DNA of 64,000 nt from Cantharellus purpuraceus (GCA_025174535.1 JALBUN010000009.1:1-64000), one strand, 5' to 3'; positions 11,471-24,777 are shown, counted from the stretch's first letter. Numbers and translations are program-made. The notes: generated from the sequence alone by a model not told the origin.

Positions 11471-13140
11471 GCACATTGTCAAAGAAGGAAGTGATTGGAG
11501 CGTGTTTCGAGGTGTACTAGGAGAGTTTTAGACAAAAGGTGTGCGATAGGAAGCAAGCCAATTACCTTGAACGACCCTATATAGAGGTGAGCAAGGCTGT
11601 TCAGCAAACGCTGCCGCTCCTCTGCAGTCTCAGTTGCCATACGCTCTGAAATTAGCAATGAGTTTCATTAACTAAGGATGAGAATTCGAAAGCACCTTTA
11701 TCCGTGAACCAAAACAGCCATCCCACCAAGGCATTGACCTCATTGTCAACTTTCCAACCGTCGTTCTGCTCGGTCCCATGGTGAAATGGACCCCCTGGGT
11801 TGATATATTCAGATGCGAGCTTGTTCACGCCGGCGTAACGGACAAGTTGCCTATAAAGGTCGAGATGACAACCGACAACGATGACGAACCATACCTATCA
11901 AGATAACCGAGCGTCATCTTTTCCTTGACATCTCTCTAGATGCGCCTGCCATCCATCCTACTTTGAGGACGGCGCCCATCGAGTCTTCCGAGGAAAGGAG
12001 GCAACTTGGGCTGAGGTGAGTGGCCCCATCCCTGATATCTCTTATAGATACTCAGCCAACAGTTGGTGCGCCAGTTTTCTAGCCGCCAGAAATGAGTGCG
12101 GTATTGGTTAACCCACAACCGGCGATTTGCCGCGTGAGTTGGAAATCTTTCCAGGTAATGCCCACACAGGCATTACCCACATTCTTGCCCTGCACTCTCG
12201 TCCTGGGCCCACGCACATGAAGGATGTCGTTCTTTATCCGGTGCATTCTGTTATGATCATCCCGGATTCGAATATTCAACTGCCACGATCCGACGCCAGA
12301 CAAGCTCCTGACCTTGGAGTTGTCTTACAAGGACAGCACGTAAACAAACCACATATCGTCACGAACTGTTGTGGCTGCCGTGAATTGAGGAAATGGGATG
12401 AATTTGAACCGTTTCAAGGTCATCAACCGCTTCATCAGCTCATTCGCCTTCGCTCTAGCAGCCCTGCAACCTGCCCCGAGTCTGCGCACCGCCGGCCAAG
12501 CATCAAACTTTGATTCAAAATGTTGGAGTATAGAGAAGGGTTATTTTGCACACATATCTTGGAATGTATGGTCTTTGACGTGCACAACAATGGAGGCAAG
12601 TCTGTGGGTGGACCGGCCGAGTTTTCACCAACGAGAGCAAGTGCTATGCATTCCAACCTATCGGGGGGGGCAGCCCTCCAAGCCTGACAGAGGCGAACTT
12701 GAATGGATGTAGAGTGTCAAGGTACTGCGTAGGGAGGCATTCAAATAAGAGGCGGATGTACGCGCAGTTGCCTGTCGTATGTTGGAGGCTGCTATATCAC
12801 TCTGCTCCGCAATATGCACATAACGGAGCTGTGGAATGACCAGCCGCGGGGTGATGGTCACGGAACACGGAGGTGACGAGCCAGGTGACATCCACTGGTC
12901 AGAAGGCGACAGATAGCAAGGATGCATAGTTCAGAGGTTGGAGCAGATGAACAACCGTCTCAGCAAGGCGTTGATTGTTGTGAATATAGCGTGGAGCGGA
13001 ATCGCCGCGATAGACATGCAAGGACGCGATAAACCCACAACTGGCTGGGGCATCAAGGCTATTGAGACCATTGCTACTTGCAGTGCGTGGAGACGCGACA
13101 GACTGGGACATGACGTTGGGCTACGGCAGCAAATCATCCA
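11471..13140. other. No gene recognised
   Basis: Several overlapping open frames of 60-130 codons occur on both strands (for example 12127-12513 plus), but none shows a domain I know and none continues through plausible introns. Base composition is balanced. I would leave it unannotated. Confidence 0.4.
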
Positions 13141-13149
13141 TTCTACACC

Positions 13150-13399
13150 CGTGACAACAAGCCTCCCGACTATTCCCCTATATGGGGCCGCATTGTCGAG
13201 CCTGTCATGTTCGATCCTCAGGCCATGCAGTCATTCATGCTGGGACCATGGCCTTACGCTTACGAGGCTGAGATCAAGGCACTAATAGAGAGGCGCGACA
13301 AGATTATTTCCGTGTCAAAAACGTGGGAGACAAGAAACTCACCTGAACGTCCTTTGGGTCCATTTCAGGGAGGTGGACGACGATCTGGCCATCTGACAT
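13150..13399 (+). pseudogene. Possible exon of a decayed gene, unknown product
   Basis: From about 13150 the plus strand reads through without a stop to TGA at 13399. It has a well-formed protein-like stretch with WGRIVEPVMFDPQAM, then LGPWPYAYEAEIKALIERRD. The composition is that of a real protein, unlike the surrounding frames. There is no start codon in context, and downstream it runs into a short duplicated GTGAAAACCCAACCCG motif near 13410-13435. I cannot assign a family. Confidence 0.3.
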
Positions 13400-13411
13400 G
13401 AACCCAACCCG

Positions 13412-13867
13412 GTGAAAACCCAACCCGGTGAAAACCCCCCTCCCGTGCAGCAGTCAATGTGGAATCCCAACGAAATGTCAGTTTTGTTCTCGGGGGATAT
13501 CATAAACAACCACATGTTCTACATTTACGGCACGGGCGAGATTTTCGATAGCCAGGAGGTCTTTGACGAGGGCCTCGGTATCAGAATCGACAATGGCTCC
13601 TTCATGAATGCGAGCCCCGGTGCAGTGGGGGCGGTTGGTGCATTCGAATCGGCCGAGGGTACGGCCATTTTGGAGAATGCCTCATGCAGCTACAAGACCT
13701 TAAAGGAGCTGCTCGCTGGTCATTGTCGGTCGAGGTGGGTGATGTTGTTTAAGTTCAAGAGTACGCTCTGTACCGGGTGCCGTTCATCAACTGCAGGAGG
13801 AAAGCGCGGCATTAAAAATACAAACAACAAAGGAAAGAGAGAGAGCACATACTCGGTACACTGGTAG
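13412..13867 (+). CDS. Hypothetical open frame, 151 codons
   Basis: This plus-strand frame is open for 151 codons with a non-ATG beginning. Residues 25-95 look protein-like (FSGDIINNHMFYIYGTGE, then Gly/Ala-rich GAVGAVGAFESAEGTA). The end is a low-quality basic tail. It may be a second exon of the decayed gene just upstream. No motif points to a function, and a shadow frame cannot be excluded. Confidence 0.25.
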   Translation: MKTQPGENPPPVQQSMWNPNEMSVLFSGDIINNHMFYIYGTGEIFDSQEVFDEGLGIRIDNGSFMNASPGAVGAVGAFESAEGTAILENASCSYKTLKELLAGHCRSRWVMLFKFKSTLCTGCRSSTAGGKRGIKNTNNKGKRESTYSVHW

Positions 13868-14039
13868 TAACTGTACGTCCACTCCATGGGAGTGGCTTGA
13901 ACGCAGAGTCAGACATGGTCACATCCGCAGATACAGATATGAAGGTGACGATGAGGAAGGGGAACATCGCAGAAGACAACGTCGCTACCAATAAAATATG
14001 TGGATAGGAAGAGGTGACAATATATTTGTGGTGAGATAC

Positions 14040-14805
14040 TGTTATTTGAATAATGTAAATAATTGCTTTGCTGGAGTGTAGTGACGAGCAGAAGTCGAAT
14101 AGAAAGTGAAGCAGTGGTGGGAACTGGATGTATGCGTAGTCGAATTGAAGATATACTTGAGTAGTATCTTCCTACGAAGTTTGATGGGATTTGGTGTGAT
14201 CTTCGTCTAGATATTGACAATTTGAGCAGGGATCAGGAGCAGATGACTCGAACGAGAGTAAATGCTTAATAGAAAAATAGCCAGTTATTGTATGGCTTCG
14301 TAATTCGAGATTCGAGTTGGATATGCAATATTCTAATAGAATATGCAAAAGCTAATAGAAATACGCGTTCGTTCTGGAGATATTCCAGATACGAATAGAT
14401 TCAGACACACAGACAGAAACAGGTGAGAGGAAATTCTCTAATCTATTCAAGTGCATTACAGATGTGATTTATATATGATACTAAGTCCTATGAATGAGTG
14501 AAGTCATTCGTAAATGTCCTGAGTTAATGATGGGATGGATGATGAGATGATGATGGGGGGAAGTGTCCATGATGATGAAATGATGAAAATAGAAGCGAAA
14601 TAATGTCCAGGAAGTTCTGGAACTCACAGGGGCTTCTCCTGTTCCCTATTCCATTCCTGTAACCGTCCTCCTTTACCCCCTTTGTCCCTCAAAACCTCCT
14701 GAGCCTCCTATATGCTCCTGTTCCTCCCCTGTCCCCTGTAATCCCCCTCTCCTCTCCCTTCTCCCCAGAAGTCCGGCAGCTAAACGTCCGGCAGTTGGAA
14801 CAACA
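14040..14805 (+). mobile_element. Solo LTR, family LTR-B, copy 1
   Basis: A 766-bp element begins TGTTATTTGAATAA and ends GGAACAACA. It is flanked by an exact 5-bp duplication GATAC at 14035-14039 and 14806-14810. Its interior matches the sequence nested in LTR-A copy 6 at 58169-58912, including AGATATACTTGAGTAGTATC and a C/T-rich tract (CCTCCTGAGCCTCCTAT) before the end. No internal coding domain is present. The ends and duplication identify it as a solo LTR. Confidence 0.88.
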
Positions 14806-14879
14806 GATACGACAATAACGCCTACAACGCAAAACTGGGAAGCCATGGCATACCAGTGGAGCGGGAAAGGTAGAAGTTT

Positions 14880-16260
14880 GGGGGTGGAAACAAGGGACAG
14901 ACGGGGTATAAATACTGCGTGGAACCTGCCGACACAGCCATCCATATAAATGCCCCAAGCTAATGGCTATTCCACCTACATAGCTAAACACCGCGGACGC
15001 CAGTAAGCGCCACGGAGTTTCAATACTCATCAGTTTCCGATTCGGATAGCGACGATATCTCGAGGCTCGAGGGCACGATTGGGACGAAATAATTCACTCT
15101 CGGCAGCACCACAAATGCTCAAGGACAAATCCATCTGCGTGAGAACTGCAACTGGATCTACTGGGGACAATTGATTTCGCCCTGTGGCACGCCAGTTGAC
15201 TCCCACTTTCCAGTGGTCATGCCTCGGATACCACCGATGGGGTCCACGACATCGATATAAGTGCATAAATGAGTGTGACAGATATGGTGTGTACATTGTG
15301 CATGTATCCATCAACCCTGTGACTACCCTGAGCCTGGATCTCAGAGGTGACTATCCACATCCACACGAACGTTGCTTTGCCGACGTTCTTCGCAAGCTGA
15401 ATTCTCCTGGGGGTCTGCCCTTGTACTCACCTAATAGGTCTGTATCTGGGATGGTGCTTGGAGAATGCCCGAGGTTGCTGTCCATGAGCAAGAATATCGC
15501 CTTTTTCGAAGGGATAATGTCATGGGGCATCAGAATCCCGGTTAATGGCGTAAAGACGCGTGGGGGAATATATTTGTTGTACGTGATATTATTGATATGT
15601 CGAGCTGATAGCTCTGTCCCATAGCGCGCTTCGCAACCGACCCTGCGCAAGTGACACACGCTGTGGCTCCCACGGGTTCTTTTTTATCGCCCAAGATCTG
15701 TAGTCGATGTGTATCGCACATTTGAAACCCAATTTTAGCCTTTTTCCATAAGCAGGAGATCCTGTCAATCTTTTGTGAAAATTTGTTTCAAAGAGTTCTA
15801 TTATTTCAGTATATGATTCATCCGAGACACGGATAGTTCGATATTGAGTTCACGTGCAGTCTAGCCACTTACAGCCAATGTTCGACACCAACAATCATCG
15901 ATTATATGAAGTCGGCACTTTAGGCGCTTCCAGGTCGAATGTTCTCTGTTCTAAACAAAGGATTGGGGTCTCTGGCGCCTCGCTCAGATCGTTTTTCCCG
16001 GACATACCCCGCAGACGCAAGCCCAGGCCCACCCAGGCTCCACCACTAGCACCGTCATGCACCTCCTCACCCTCCGCCCTTGCCTTCTCAACGCCGGCTC
16101 TAAGGCGTCTCCCATGACACCCCTCGCATTTCCTTCCCCTTAATCTTTGCGGATATCCTATCCATTCGTCTGACCTAGCTCATAGTCTGCCTGTGGGTCG
16201 CTGCACCGGTGAGTCACAGCTGTGAATGGCGGGTGAGGGCAACAGAGCTGACTGGAACTC
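14880..16260. repeat. Duplicated block Q, copy 1
   Basis: The block resembles about 20026-21310 (copy 2) and in part 27402-28165 (copy 3). Shared landmarks include CGGAGTTTCAA near 15015 and 20120, GATAGCTCTGTC / GACAGCTCTACC near 15605 and 20700, ATAAGCAGG(A/G)A near 15750 and 20850, GATTCATCCGA near 15817 and 20907, and GCAAGCCCAGGCCCACC / GCAAACCCAGGCCCACC near 16017 and 21093. No continuous open frame is conserved between copies. The repeated unit may be a dead paralogous gene or an uncharacterised element. Confidence 0.6.
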
Positions 16261-17344
16261 TTATGCAAGAGCATTGCATCAACTCCCGCACAGGAACAGC
16301 CGGTAGTTCAGAGGTGTGCCATATACCATCATTGGTAGCCGCGCACGCAGGTAAGCACTTCCTCGCGTGATCCATTCGACGCTGACAGGCACCCAGCAGG
16401 ACATCCTCGCCAACACCAGCGTTCCCCTTATGGATCCCGTTGTTGATGTAGCTCCGCAGCATGACCCCGTGCTCTACCACCCTGTTCCCAGATGTGGGCC
16501 ATACCAGGTCGCTATCCCATGGTCTCCTTGTTGAGCAGTACCAGCACATCCTTGTGAGTGATCCCAACGGGAATATCCTTGCAGTAGCTGACTCGAAACC
16601 TGTCGCAAGCACAGCCAATGCAAACAACTCTTGTCCTATGTATCCTCCTTGTCCTTCGCAACTTCTTCACGTTTGGTGCAGCGCCCGTGAGAATCTGTTC
16701 CAGCTCTCTTTCATGATGATCATGTCGATCTCAATTCCATACTGACCTAGCTCTCTTATGTAGTTGCCTCTGGGTGGCCTTGCCAGCATTCCAGTCTATC
16801 AGTCGGAGCTGCGTGGCTGTTGGCGAGCAGGGCCAGACCCTTGCATGGCCTGCAACGTATTCCAACAGTTCTCATATCTGTTGCTGTTTATTCCATGCAT
16901 TGACATTCGGCGCAGATACATCCTATTCATCAAGCTTTGTTCGTGACCTAGCTTCATTCCATCAATGGATCCATAACTACAACTACCGTCCTCCCGGGCT
17001 TCAGAGACCCTACTCGAACAGTGTCACTTTTATGTCATGGATAGGCATCCAACTGGACATTCCCTTCAACACCACCACGTGTCTGAACAAGGCCAGGACT
17101 TGCTGTGGCGCCAAGCCAGTCTGCACGATCTCTCGCACAGTCCCAACTGCACATCCATAATAGCATCCAAGCCATATGTGCATCTGTGGTCGCCTGCTAC
17201 AGAAGTACCTGCATGTTGCGGTGAGTAGTCAGCAAGACAGCATATGTCTCATGTCCACCCCATCTCTGATTCAATCCCCCTCGCAACATGACACGCTGTT
17301 GGTCCCTTGTGGGAACCGGCACGACTATTTTCAGAGGTGTGTAC
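16261..17344. other. No intact gene; interrupted by a solo LTR on its right
   Basis: Open frames such as 16774-17160 on the plus strand are long enough to notice but have no recognisable domain. They run up to the solo LTR insertion at 17345. The sequence may be a decayed gene continuing from block Q. I cannot assign a product. Confidence 0.35.
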
Positions 17345-17949
17345 TGTTATGAAACATCAATATCGTATTTCCATCGTACCTCACAATCAGTCACTGAGCT
17401 CCATCCGAACATCAGACATGATACACTGTCATGTTACTGTCCCACACACGAACACCCGTCCATTTAATCAATAACCGAGTACATTCAGGAGTAATGAGTG
17501 TATATGCTTAGCTTTTATATTTGTAACGAGTATTTCGATCTAATCTTCTATTTATCACTCAATTGACTCAAACCCCCTCCATGTCTCGTTACTGTAGATC
17601 ACTTGTTAATCACATCCGATCCCCATTTTGTACCTCCCCATTCACTAATTCTTCACTCACATGGTCGATTTTCTCTCCTATCTGTATACATGTGATCCTA
17701 ACACCCCGATGTATGATCCGGATGACATGTTCGCCTTCATTTGCATAAATACGCTTACCGTAGATATGTAGTTCCCTAGCAAATCTGAATTGTATATTCC
17801 TTCAACTCACTCTCTTGCTTATTCATGAAACCAATTGAAAATTGGACTACTACGCTCTACTGTCAAACATTGCTATTAGACTCGATTATCTACACGACGA
17901 TCTATCAACTCATCAGATAAATCTCATCTGACGATCACACCCTTCAACA
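17345..17949 (+). mobile_element. Solo LTR related to the Copia-2 LTR
   Basis: A 605-bp element begins TGTTATGAAACATCAA and ends CACCCTTCAACA. It is flanked by an exact 5-bp duplication TGTAC at 17340-17344 and 17950-17954. It shares several blocks with the Copia-2 3' LTR at 26980-27401, including CATGTTACTGTC, TTTACATTCAGGAGTA-like and TGGAATACTACGCTC-like segments. It is about 180 bp longer than that LTR, so it belongs to a diverged subfamily. Confidence 0.85.
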
Positions 17950-18790
17950 TGTACGGTGTCAATGCTCTCAGGACGGGAAAAGCGACTGACTTCCTGCCCC
18001 CCAGTTCCAACCTGCTTCCAACCTGTTTCCAGCCCCCGTAAATATTCGAGCTGGATTTGCTATGGAAGTACAGCGACATATTATTTTCACCATTGTATGT
18101 CGTAGTATCACTATGTCGCACATGGCAGCTCGTCAGTTCTGAAAAAAACCATGCAACCCTGTTTGGTTACTACTTAGACCCCTATCCCCTGCAGCCAGAT
18201 GCTAGCCTGTTTCATCTCGCTTCTATATGTGCCACCGTTGGTCATGTTGCTGCCATTCACCATATACTGCTTGTGAAAACTCTAAGCCCCTTCTCCACGT
18301 AACCAACGTTGAGATACGAATGCATAGCCGTATATGACGGTCAATTTGGTGTTCTAGCTGTGAACAGGTGAGGGCTCTCGATTAGACGAGTGCTGCCTAC
18401 TCCCAAAGCGTTGTTCGCACAGTTCCTTTCTAGCTGAGCTCCAACCTCAGTGTATGCATGCCTCACAGTCTAACGACCAACGACCATCCTGGGGGACTCG
18501 AGAGATAGAATACGAAAAGCACGCTAATGTGCCGAATAGCATACCATATATTACTCTGGAGATGGAAACAGGATGAATAGAGAGCAAAGCGGTGAAGTAT
18601 AGAATTGGGTATGGCTAATATTACACAAAGAGTTATCCTACAAGATACCAAAAAAAAAAAAGAAACAACCAATGGATGGTCTTGAATGTAGAGTCGCGTA
18701 AGCAACAGACTGTGCTCCCCCAAAGCAAATGACACTGCACATAAAATAGTCCGTATAACCTCGTGGAGAATCACAACTTTCCACACATGT
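17950..18790. other. No gene recognised
   Basis: A short segment near 18640-18700 (an A run followed by AATGTAGAGTCGCG) resembles a part of block P found at about 11310 and 24210. Otherwise I see no feature here. Confidence 0.4.
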
Positions 18791-18793
18791 CGA

Positions 18794-19222
18794 ATGAGTA
18801 TTGACATTGACATTGCTAATACTCATTCGACCTTCCCGTGTAGCGATGTGCCAAAAGTCCCCACCCTCCACGAGGCCATATGGACCATTACCATCCGACT
18901 GCTGGCTACCATTGCACCTACCCCCCAGACATTACTCATTCGACCTTCTCGTCGTCTCCCGTTGCAGGAACTAGCCAACAACAGTTCCAACCACTGTCTG
19001 AACCTCCGAATGAACGTGCCAGACATTTCTCCCAAGTTTTGCGCTATTGAAAACCGCGTCAGAAACGAAACAGCGGACGCCCATCTACAGCGTATGGGAA
19101 GAACCACGTGTGTATGTTTGCTGTGCGGGATAATAATGCAAAAGACCAGGGAGAATGCTCGGGTGCACGTCAAACGGGAACACTACGGGCTGGAGACTCG
19201 TTCCAATGCTCCTGGTGAGGAT
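18794..19222 (+). pseudogene. Possible C2H2 zinc-finger exon
   Basis: The plus-strand frame from the ATG at 18794 contains, around residues 105-130, a C2H2-like finger: CLLC, about 13 residues, then HVKREH (C-x2-C...H-x4-H). A plausible 5' splice site (CTCCTG|GTGAGG) follows near 19216. After it the open frame decays into a cysteine/leucine-rich shadow. The product could be a small zinc-finger protein or a remnant of one. I find no second finger or downstream exon with confidence. Confidence 0.3.
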
Positions 19223-20025
19223 AAAATTTCCTGCTTCCTTGTGCTTCCTTGTCTGATTACTCACATGGAACTTGCGTGAATCTGTACATCCGCACACAGC
19301 GGTACAACATTTCAGCGCAAGGCAGATGCGAATAGGCACTGTTTGCTTCAAAACCGTGAGTTGTCTAGTCCTGCCTTCGTGCCCTCTGATCCCAATATTC
19401 CATCGTAGAGGCAGCATCCAAACAACGGTGAGAAACGTGGTAGTGCGAAGATGGGATATATCTCACTGTAACATCATATGTGGGAGCGATGTATACGTGA
19501 AGTTATATAAAGTTATCTCACCTAGTATAGACCGAGTCGCATCAAGTGCACGTTTCCAAAGACCGTCATGCCTATCCAGCAGGGAAGGGGACTCTCCCTG
19601 CTCATGGCATATGTTCAATGATCTTAGAGGAAGAGTGGGTGAAAGAGTTCACCGCCCCGCAGACAGAAGTGAACCGAAGGATACTAGTACAGAAACAATT
19701 CCCACAGCTCCTGACTGCTCCACTTCATCAACTACAGAAAGGAACGTGGCATCAATAATAAGAAGACAGTGTGCAAGATATAGACGCACGGCTGGTGCTG
19801 GTGGGCATGCGTCCACTCATTAGGAGTGGCCTGGACGGGCAGTGATGCATGGAGGCGTCCGTAGATAGAGCCGTGGAGGCGACTAGGAGACAATAAGACG
19901 CCACCGAAGACAAATCTGCCTTTAATGAATGGGAAACGGTAGGAGGATATTCATGTTGAGCGACAATGGTGGAGAGGGAGTAAAACAGAGCAGACATGCA
20001 AGGGGGAAGGAGCGAGGAGAAATGC

Positions 20026-21310
20026 GAGATATAAGTACTGCAGGAATCTGCTGACACAACCAACCACACAAATCTTCAACAACAACCATCCTGTTCCAAA
20101 CTCCGCGGAGACGCCACAAGGCGGAGTTTCAAAGCTTGAGCAATCATCAGGACCCGATTGGGGTACTCGAGCCTCAAAGGCACGACCTGAATGAAGGCAA
20201 CACCAGATATTCAATGAAAAATTCACAATCTCCATATCTAGCCACAAACTCAATCGAGAACAACTGAAATGTGACATCAGGGTGTGGCACATCCCCTCTA
20301 CTTTCTAGTGAACACGCGTTCAGATGGCCACAGTGGGGGGTAACGGCGTCAGAAGTGCTCCTAAATGGTGTAACTAACATGGTATTCCATTTGTGTCTGT
20401 GTATCCTTGAGACTGACAAGTAACCTGACCCTGAATGTCAGGCGGAACACTTTCACACGAATACCATTCCGATGTTCCTCGCAGCTGAAACCCCCAGAGA
20501 AGCGAGCCTTCTCCTCATTTAAGAGAGAAATCCATGGTCCTATGGTTGAACCGGGAAACGTTCCGAGGCTGTTGTCGTGGACAGGAGCATCGCCTCTTTG
20601 GACGCGATATTTGGGTCAGAATCAGTAGAGACTCATGGAGAGGGGTTCCCACAATATCAGTGGCATTAGAAGTTCTTGACAAGATTGATATCTCGAGCTG
20701 ACAGCTCTACCTCGCAGTACGCTTCGCAGCCTACCCTGAAGGTGCAGCCGACTTAAGCTCTGACCCCCACATGTTCTTTGTTATCACCTCAGATATGTTG
20801 TGCCCAGTATACACGCGTGATCTGTCAGCCTATCATCAGCCTTTGTGTCATAAGCAGGGAATTCTGTAGAAATTTGGTCTCAAAGAGTCCTGTTGGTTCG
20901 GCACATGATTCATCCGATAAACGGCTTAGACCATTGGTTCTCAGCATTATATTACTTCACATGGGCAACAATGATCATCGATCATGGATGTCGTTTCAGG
21001 TGCTTCCAGATCGATTTTTCTCCGATTGCTAAACAAAGGACCAGACTCTCTGGCGCTTCGCTCACACCCCTGGTGTCGACACACCCCATAGATGCAAACC
21101 CAGGCCCACCAAGGCCCACCACCAGCTCCATCATTCTCGCCACCTCACAATGGCCCCTCGCCTTGCTACGCCCCCCTCAATCGTCCCCTCGAATTTCTTC
21201 CCCAAGTCCGTCGTCTTTTTTCCTGCTTCCTATCAATGCCCCCATTCTCTCCGGCCTCCCCCCCTTGGATCGCTGCATCTGCGGGTCACGGGAGTGAGTA
21301 GCGAGTGAGG
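20026..21310. repeat. Duplicated block Q, copy 2
   Basis: This is the best-preserved partner of Q copy 1 (14880-16260). Its right two thirds match Q copy 3 at 27402-28165 closely; for example both read GGAATTCTGTAGAAA and AGGTGCTTCCAGATCGATTTTTCTC. Copies 2 and 3 are more similar to each other than to copy 1. No intact reading frame survives. Confidence 0.65.
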
Positions 21311-22716
21311 GGAGCAGATTCGACCCGCGATCTCATGCACGTTAATACTCCCGCCACTCTGTCCTTCGTTGGCATTCCTGTCTTCAATGCCGTCGAGGGC
21401 GTGGACATCACCACAAGCAAGCACTGTCAGAACGTGGGTATTTTAAGCCATTTTCTCTACGCAACACTGATTGTCATGTAACAGGACGCCCTCTTCCCTA
21501 CCAGCGTACCTTTTGTGCATCCCAGCCCTTGCTGCGGCTCCGCAGCCACGACTTCGCATGTCCCAACATCCTGTCTCCAATCGTGGACCCGCACTCGGAC
21601 GGGATCCCGGAGTGAATGCGTTGTCTCCTCTACTGCACCACATCACGGCGAGTCGTCAAGGGAGACGTATGTCTCAGGTCCCTGTATAGTCACAAGTATG
21701 ACCAATGTGCTCACGCCCGTCGCTCTCACTATGCGAGCCTTCCCGACCTTCATCTGCATCCAGGCATGTTCCTGTCCAACAGTGTACCATCCCCGTGGGG
21801 ACACGCATGGTTGTTAAGTGAATTCCCTACTTTATACCTCCGTTTATATGATTTTTTTTTCCTGTCTAGTTCTCCAGAACCCTCTGTCAGTGTCTCAGCA
21901 GCACGCGTCACTACTCACCCACCTCATTTATTCTCGACTACAACGTTCCTGTATCACCCATCACCCATTCACGAGCTCAGAGGCAGGCGACATCACACGC
22001 TCAGCAACACCGACGTTTCTCGCGCGGAGTATTGAAAAGTTGATTCGGCTCTGCAGTTTCTAGCATCACGCGTGGGCAAATGCGTATTGCGTCTGGTAAC
22101 CTGAGAATTTATCCACAGAAGGAGCTACGCTGAGCATGAGTATTGAATTCCGTCTTGCCGAAAGGTCTCGGTAAATGACCTGCTACGGTCCGAGGGGGGT
22201 CTGCGACAGTGAGTACGATTGATTTTCGGTGCAATCAGCTACCCATACAAGGCCAGACGTGGTGAATTTTGCGGTGCCTTGTTTTCTCAGGTCGTCTGTC
22301 TGATGATACCTCTAGATACCCACCTCCATGCGCCGCGATCAAGCGAGCACCCAGAGTTGAAGGCTCGTTAGTGAAACACTACTATCTCGTTGCAAACAAA
22401 TGTTGACCTCATTGTTGATGTAGAGCAGCAATTTGGAATACTATTTCTATAATTTGCTGCCCTGCAGAGTACTTGGCGCGAGGTAGGGGGTGATTGTGAC
22501 GAGTAGTTTGCGTCTATACTCATCATAAACGCTTTCAGATTTTGTTGTCTACTCAGCAGGATTGCATGGGTGCGCTTGAAGCTACTAGATTGAGTACTGA
22601 CCACAATGTCAAGAGTGTTACCGTGACGTGTCAAACCGTGCCTCTAAAATGATCCTGCCAGCGTCTTTGGTGTTGCTATCAATTCTTTCCATGGTCACTA
22701 TATCAACATCACTCGC
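21311..22716. other. No gene recognised
   Basis: Open frames such as 21616-22035 plus are out of frame with each other and show no conserved motif. A T-rich stretch lies near 21850. I see no RNA gene or repeat with clear borders. Confidence 0.4.
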
Positions 22717-24395
22717 TGGACTTAGAAACCTGATGCCTGTTGGGTTAAGGTGCTGCAATGGCTTTGGATAAACGTCTCGTCGGTACTTTTGTGCATTTGA
22801 GGCGTGCGCTCTTCTATTCCCAATTGCCGTGAAAGATGTCTGCTTCTAACGATTCACGTTTCTCCTTTCTCTGCCACAGGTTTGTAATAGTTTGGTCTGA
22901 AGATTCGTTCAAGCTCGTGATGGGAAAGCAGACATAACATCGCGATTTTCTCTTCTGTGGTGAACGAATTGCCATAGCCTCTGAAAATGATGAGAGCATT
23001 ATCCTTCAAATGCTCGAGCGCCATTCTACAATATGCAAGGGCTGCTTTGGTTGGCGTTGGTAATTTGTTTGATTCCTTTACTGACGTCGAGCCATGGGTG
23101 AATCGCTAAGCGTCCTATGAATCGGAACACTGTCGCATCGAGACGGACCTGCCATACCATTCAGCGAGGGCCCTTGTTTGACTATTGTGTTCCTCCTTCC
23201 TGAATGGATACTTCAGGCTCTATCGCCGGTACGCTAGGCGCTGTTCCAGTTGACTACCCTGTTTATAACGACTTCAACATACTAATGACAAATCCGTGCT
23301 CACAATTGACTACATCGTCTCTCTATCAGCACTTTCAAGGCAGGGTGCATTTTGGCCGTTTTTCCACGTGCGTTTTGGATAGTGGACGACTTTATATTCA
23401 TGATGGCCAGGCAGTTCTCAAACAAGTCGAAACGACCAGACGCATTGCCTCGTCGAGTTGCTATTGTGAGAAGGTCTGCCAACAACGGCTAGCTCATGGT
23501 AATTATGTTGAAATATTTTGTTTCTGATTAGTAGTCTACGTACACTACAAGCTTCACAAACTGCAATGCAGAGGAGCAGCTGAGAAAGAGCAATTGAGTA
23601 AATGTTTCACTCGTATCAGCATGGACCAGTACAAGCCCCGGACCAAAAAACTATAGCTACACAAAGGATATGCTGTAAGTGGAGTGTCAATTCCATTCGA
23701 AGGCACTGGTTAAGACATAGCCGACAGCCCCAGTTTCAGGCTGCTTCCGGCCAACGGATAGTACTTTCATTCAAGTTAAATGTGCATGATTAGGACAATG
23801 CAGCGACATGTTCTTCTCATCCTTGCGTATTACTAGATGTTGCTGACACCCGACCCCATGCCATTTCTGTATATCATCTATTGCGTTCCCTTTCTTGGTC
23901 TCCTGGAGCTTTCAGAAGCCGGCCTGTATCTTCGTGCTTTCACATGTTTCATCACCACGTTTCCCTCTTTCGCCATATATCACTTGCGAAGCCAAACAAG
24001 GATTGAAAGATGAAAGACAGCATGATACACTGGTACAAATGGTACAGATGAAGACAACAGAATGGATAGATTATGTTCAGTGTGAAGATAAGGACAGTGG
24101 AGGGATGGCGTATGGCTGTATATATATGTGTGTGTATGTAGTACAATATGTTGTCCTTAAAGATATTATAGAAAACACGAAGCCACCAATGATATGGATG
24201 GTTTTGAATGTAGAGCCGCGATCATACAACAAACAAGCGGTTGAGGTAAAAACAGAAATAACCCCACACTACCCGGACACCGTTCCCCTGAGACGCCATT
24301 CCGACTCAGTATCGTCTCCAGGGAGTACTATTCCAATCCGCATTACCTTGTTTGACTCCAACCGCACATTGTCCCTGAAGGTACGGCGAGGGGAG
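22717..24395. repeat. Duplicated block P, copy 2
   Basis: This is the second copy of block P (see 9958-11470), longer by two internal segments. It contains the same TATATATGTGTGTGTATG microsatellite (about 24120) followed by TAGTACAAT. One frame at 23204-23527 is open for 107 codons, but the corresponding position in copy 1 is broken, so I do not call it a gene. Confidence 0.65.
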
Positions 24396-24599
24396 GCATT
24401 CGAACAAGAGGCGGAAGCTGCGTCAGCAGTGTTGGAATATGGGACATGTCCATATATTACAGTACGCTAACCATAGTGGGATAATGTGGGCTTCATAGCC
24501 CGCCGTTAGTTATATTTAGTCCACACGGTTTCGGTAGTACATTTTCTATTCTCTACACTGGCGGACATACTTAAGGATGGCTGCCAGTCATTCTTCTTT

Positions 24600-24776
24600 C
24601 CCTCAGTCGTGTATATCACATATCGACCGAGGTAAGGAGTGTTATTCTTCGTCACCTTAGTATGAGGTTACTAATGTACTTCCACACTGTACAGGTTATG
24701 CTGTACAGGTATAAATCTACTCAGTTGTATATACCACATATCGACTGAGGTTACTCTGTACAGAATTCTACAGGTT
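24600..24776. repeat. Direct repeats before Copia-2
   Basis: Two related motifs, GTATATCACATATCGACCGAGG (about 24611) and GTATATACCACATATCGACTGAGG (about 24728), lie about 117 bp apart. A CTGTACAG-like motif (GTACAGGTTATG) also recurs. This is where the Copia-2 5' LTR should be, but the sequence does not resemble its 3' LTR. Confidence 0.5.
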
Positions 24777-24777
24777 A

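Noticed and set aside
23204..23527. 107-codon open frame in block P copy 2 as a gene
   Set aside because: The matching region in copy 1 is shorter and broken, and the frame has no motif.
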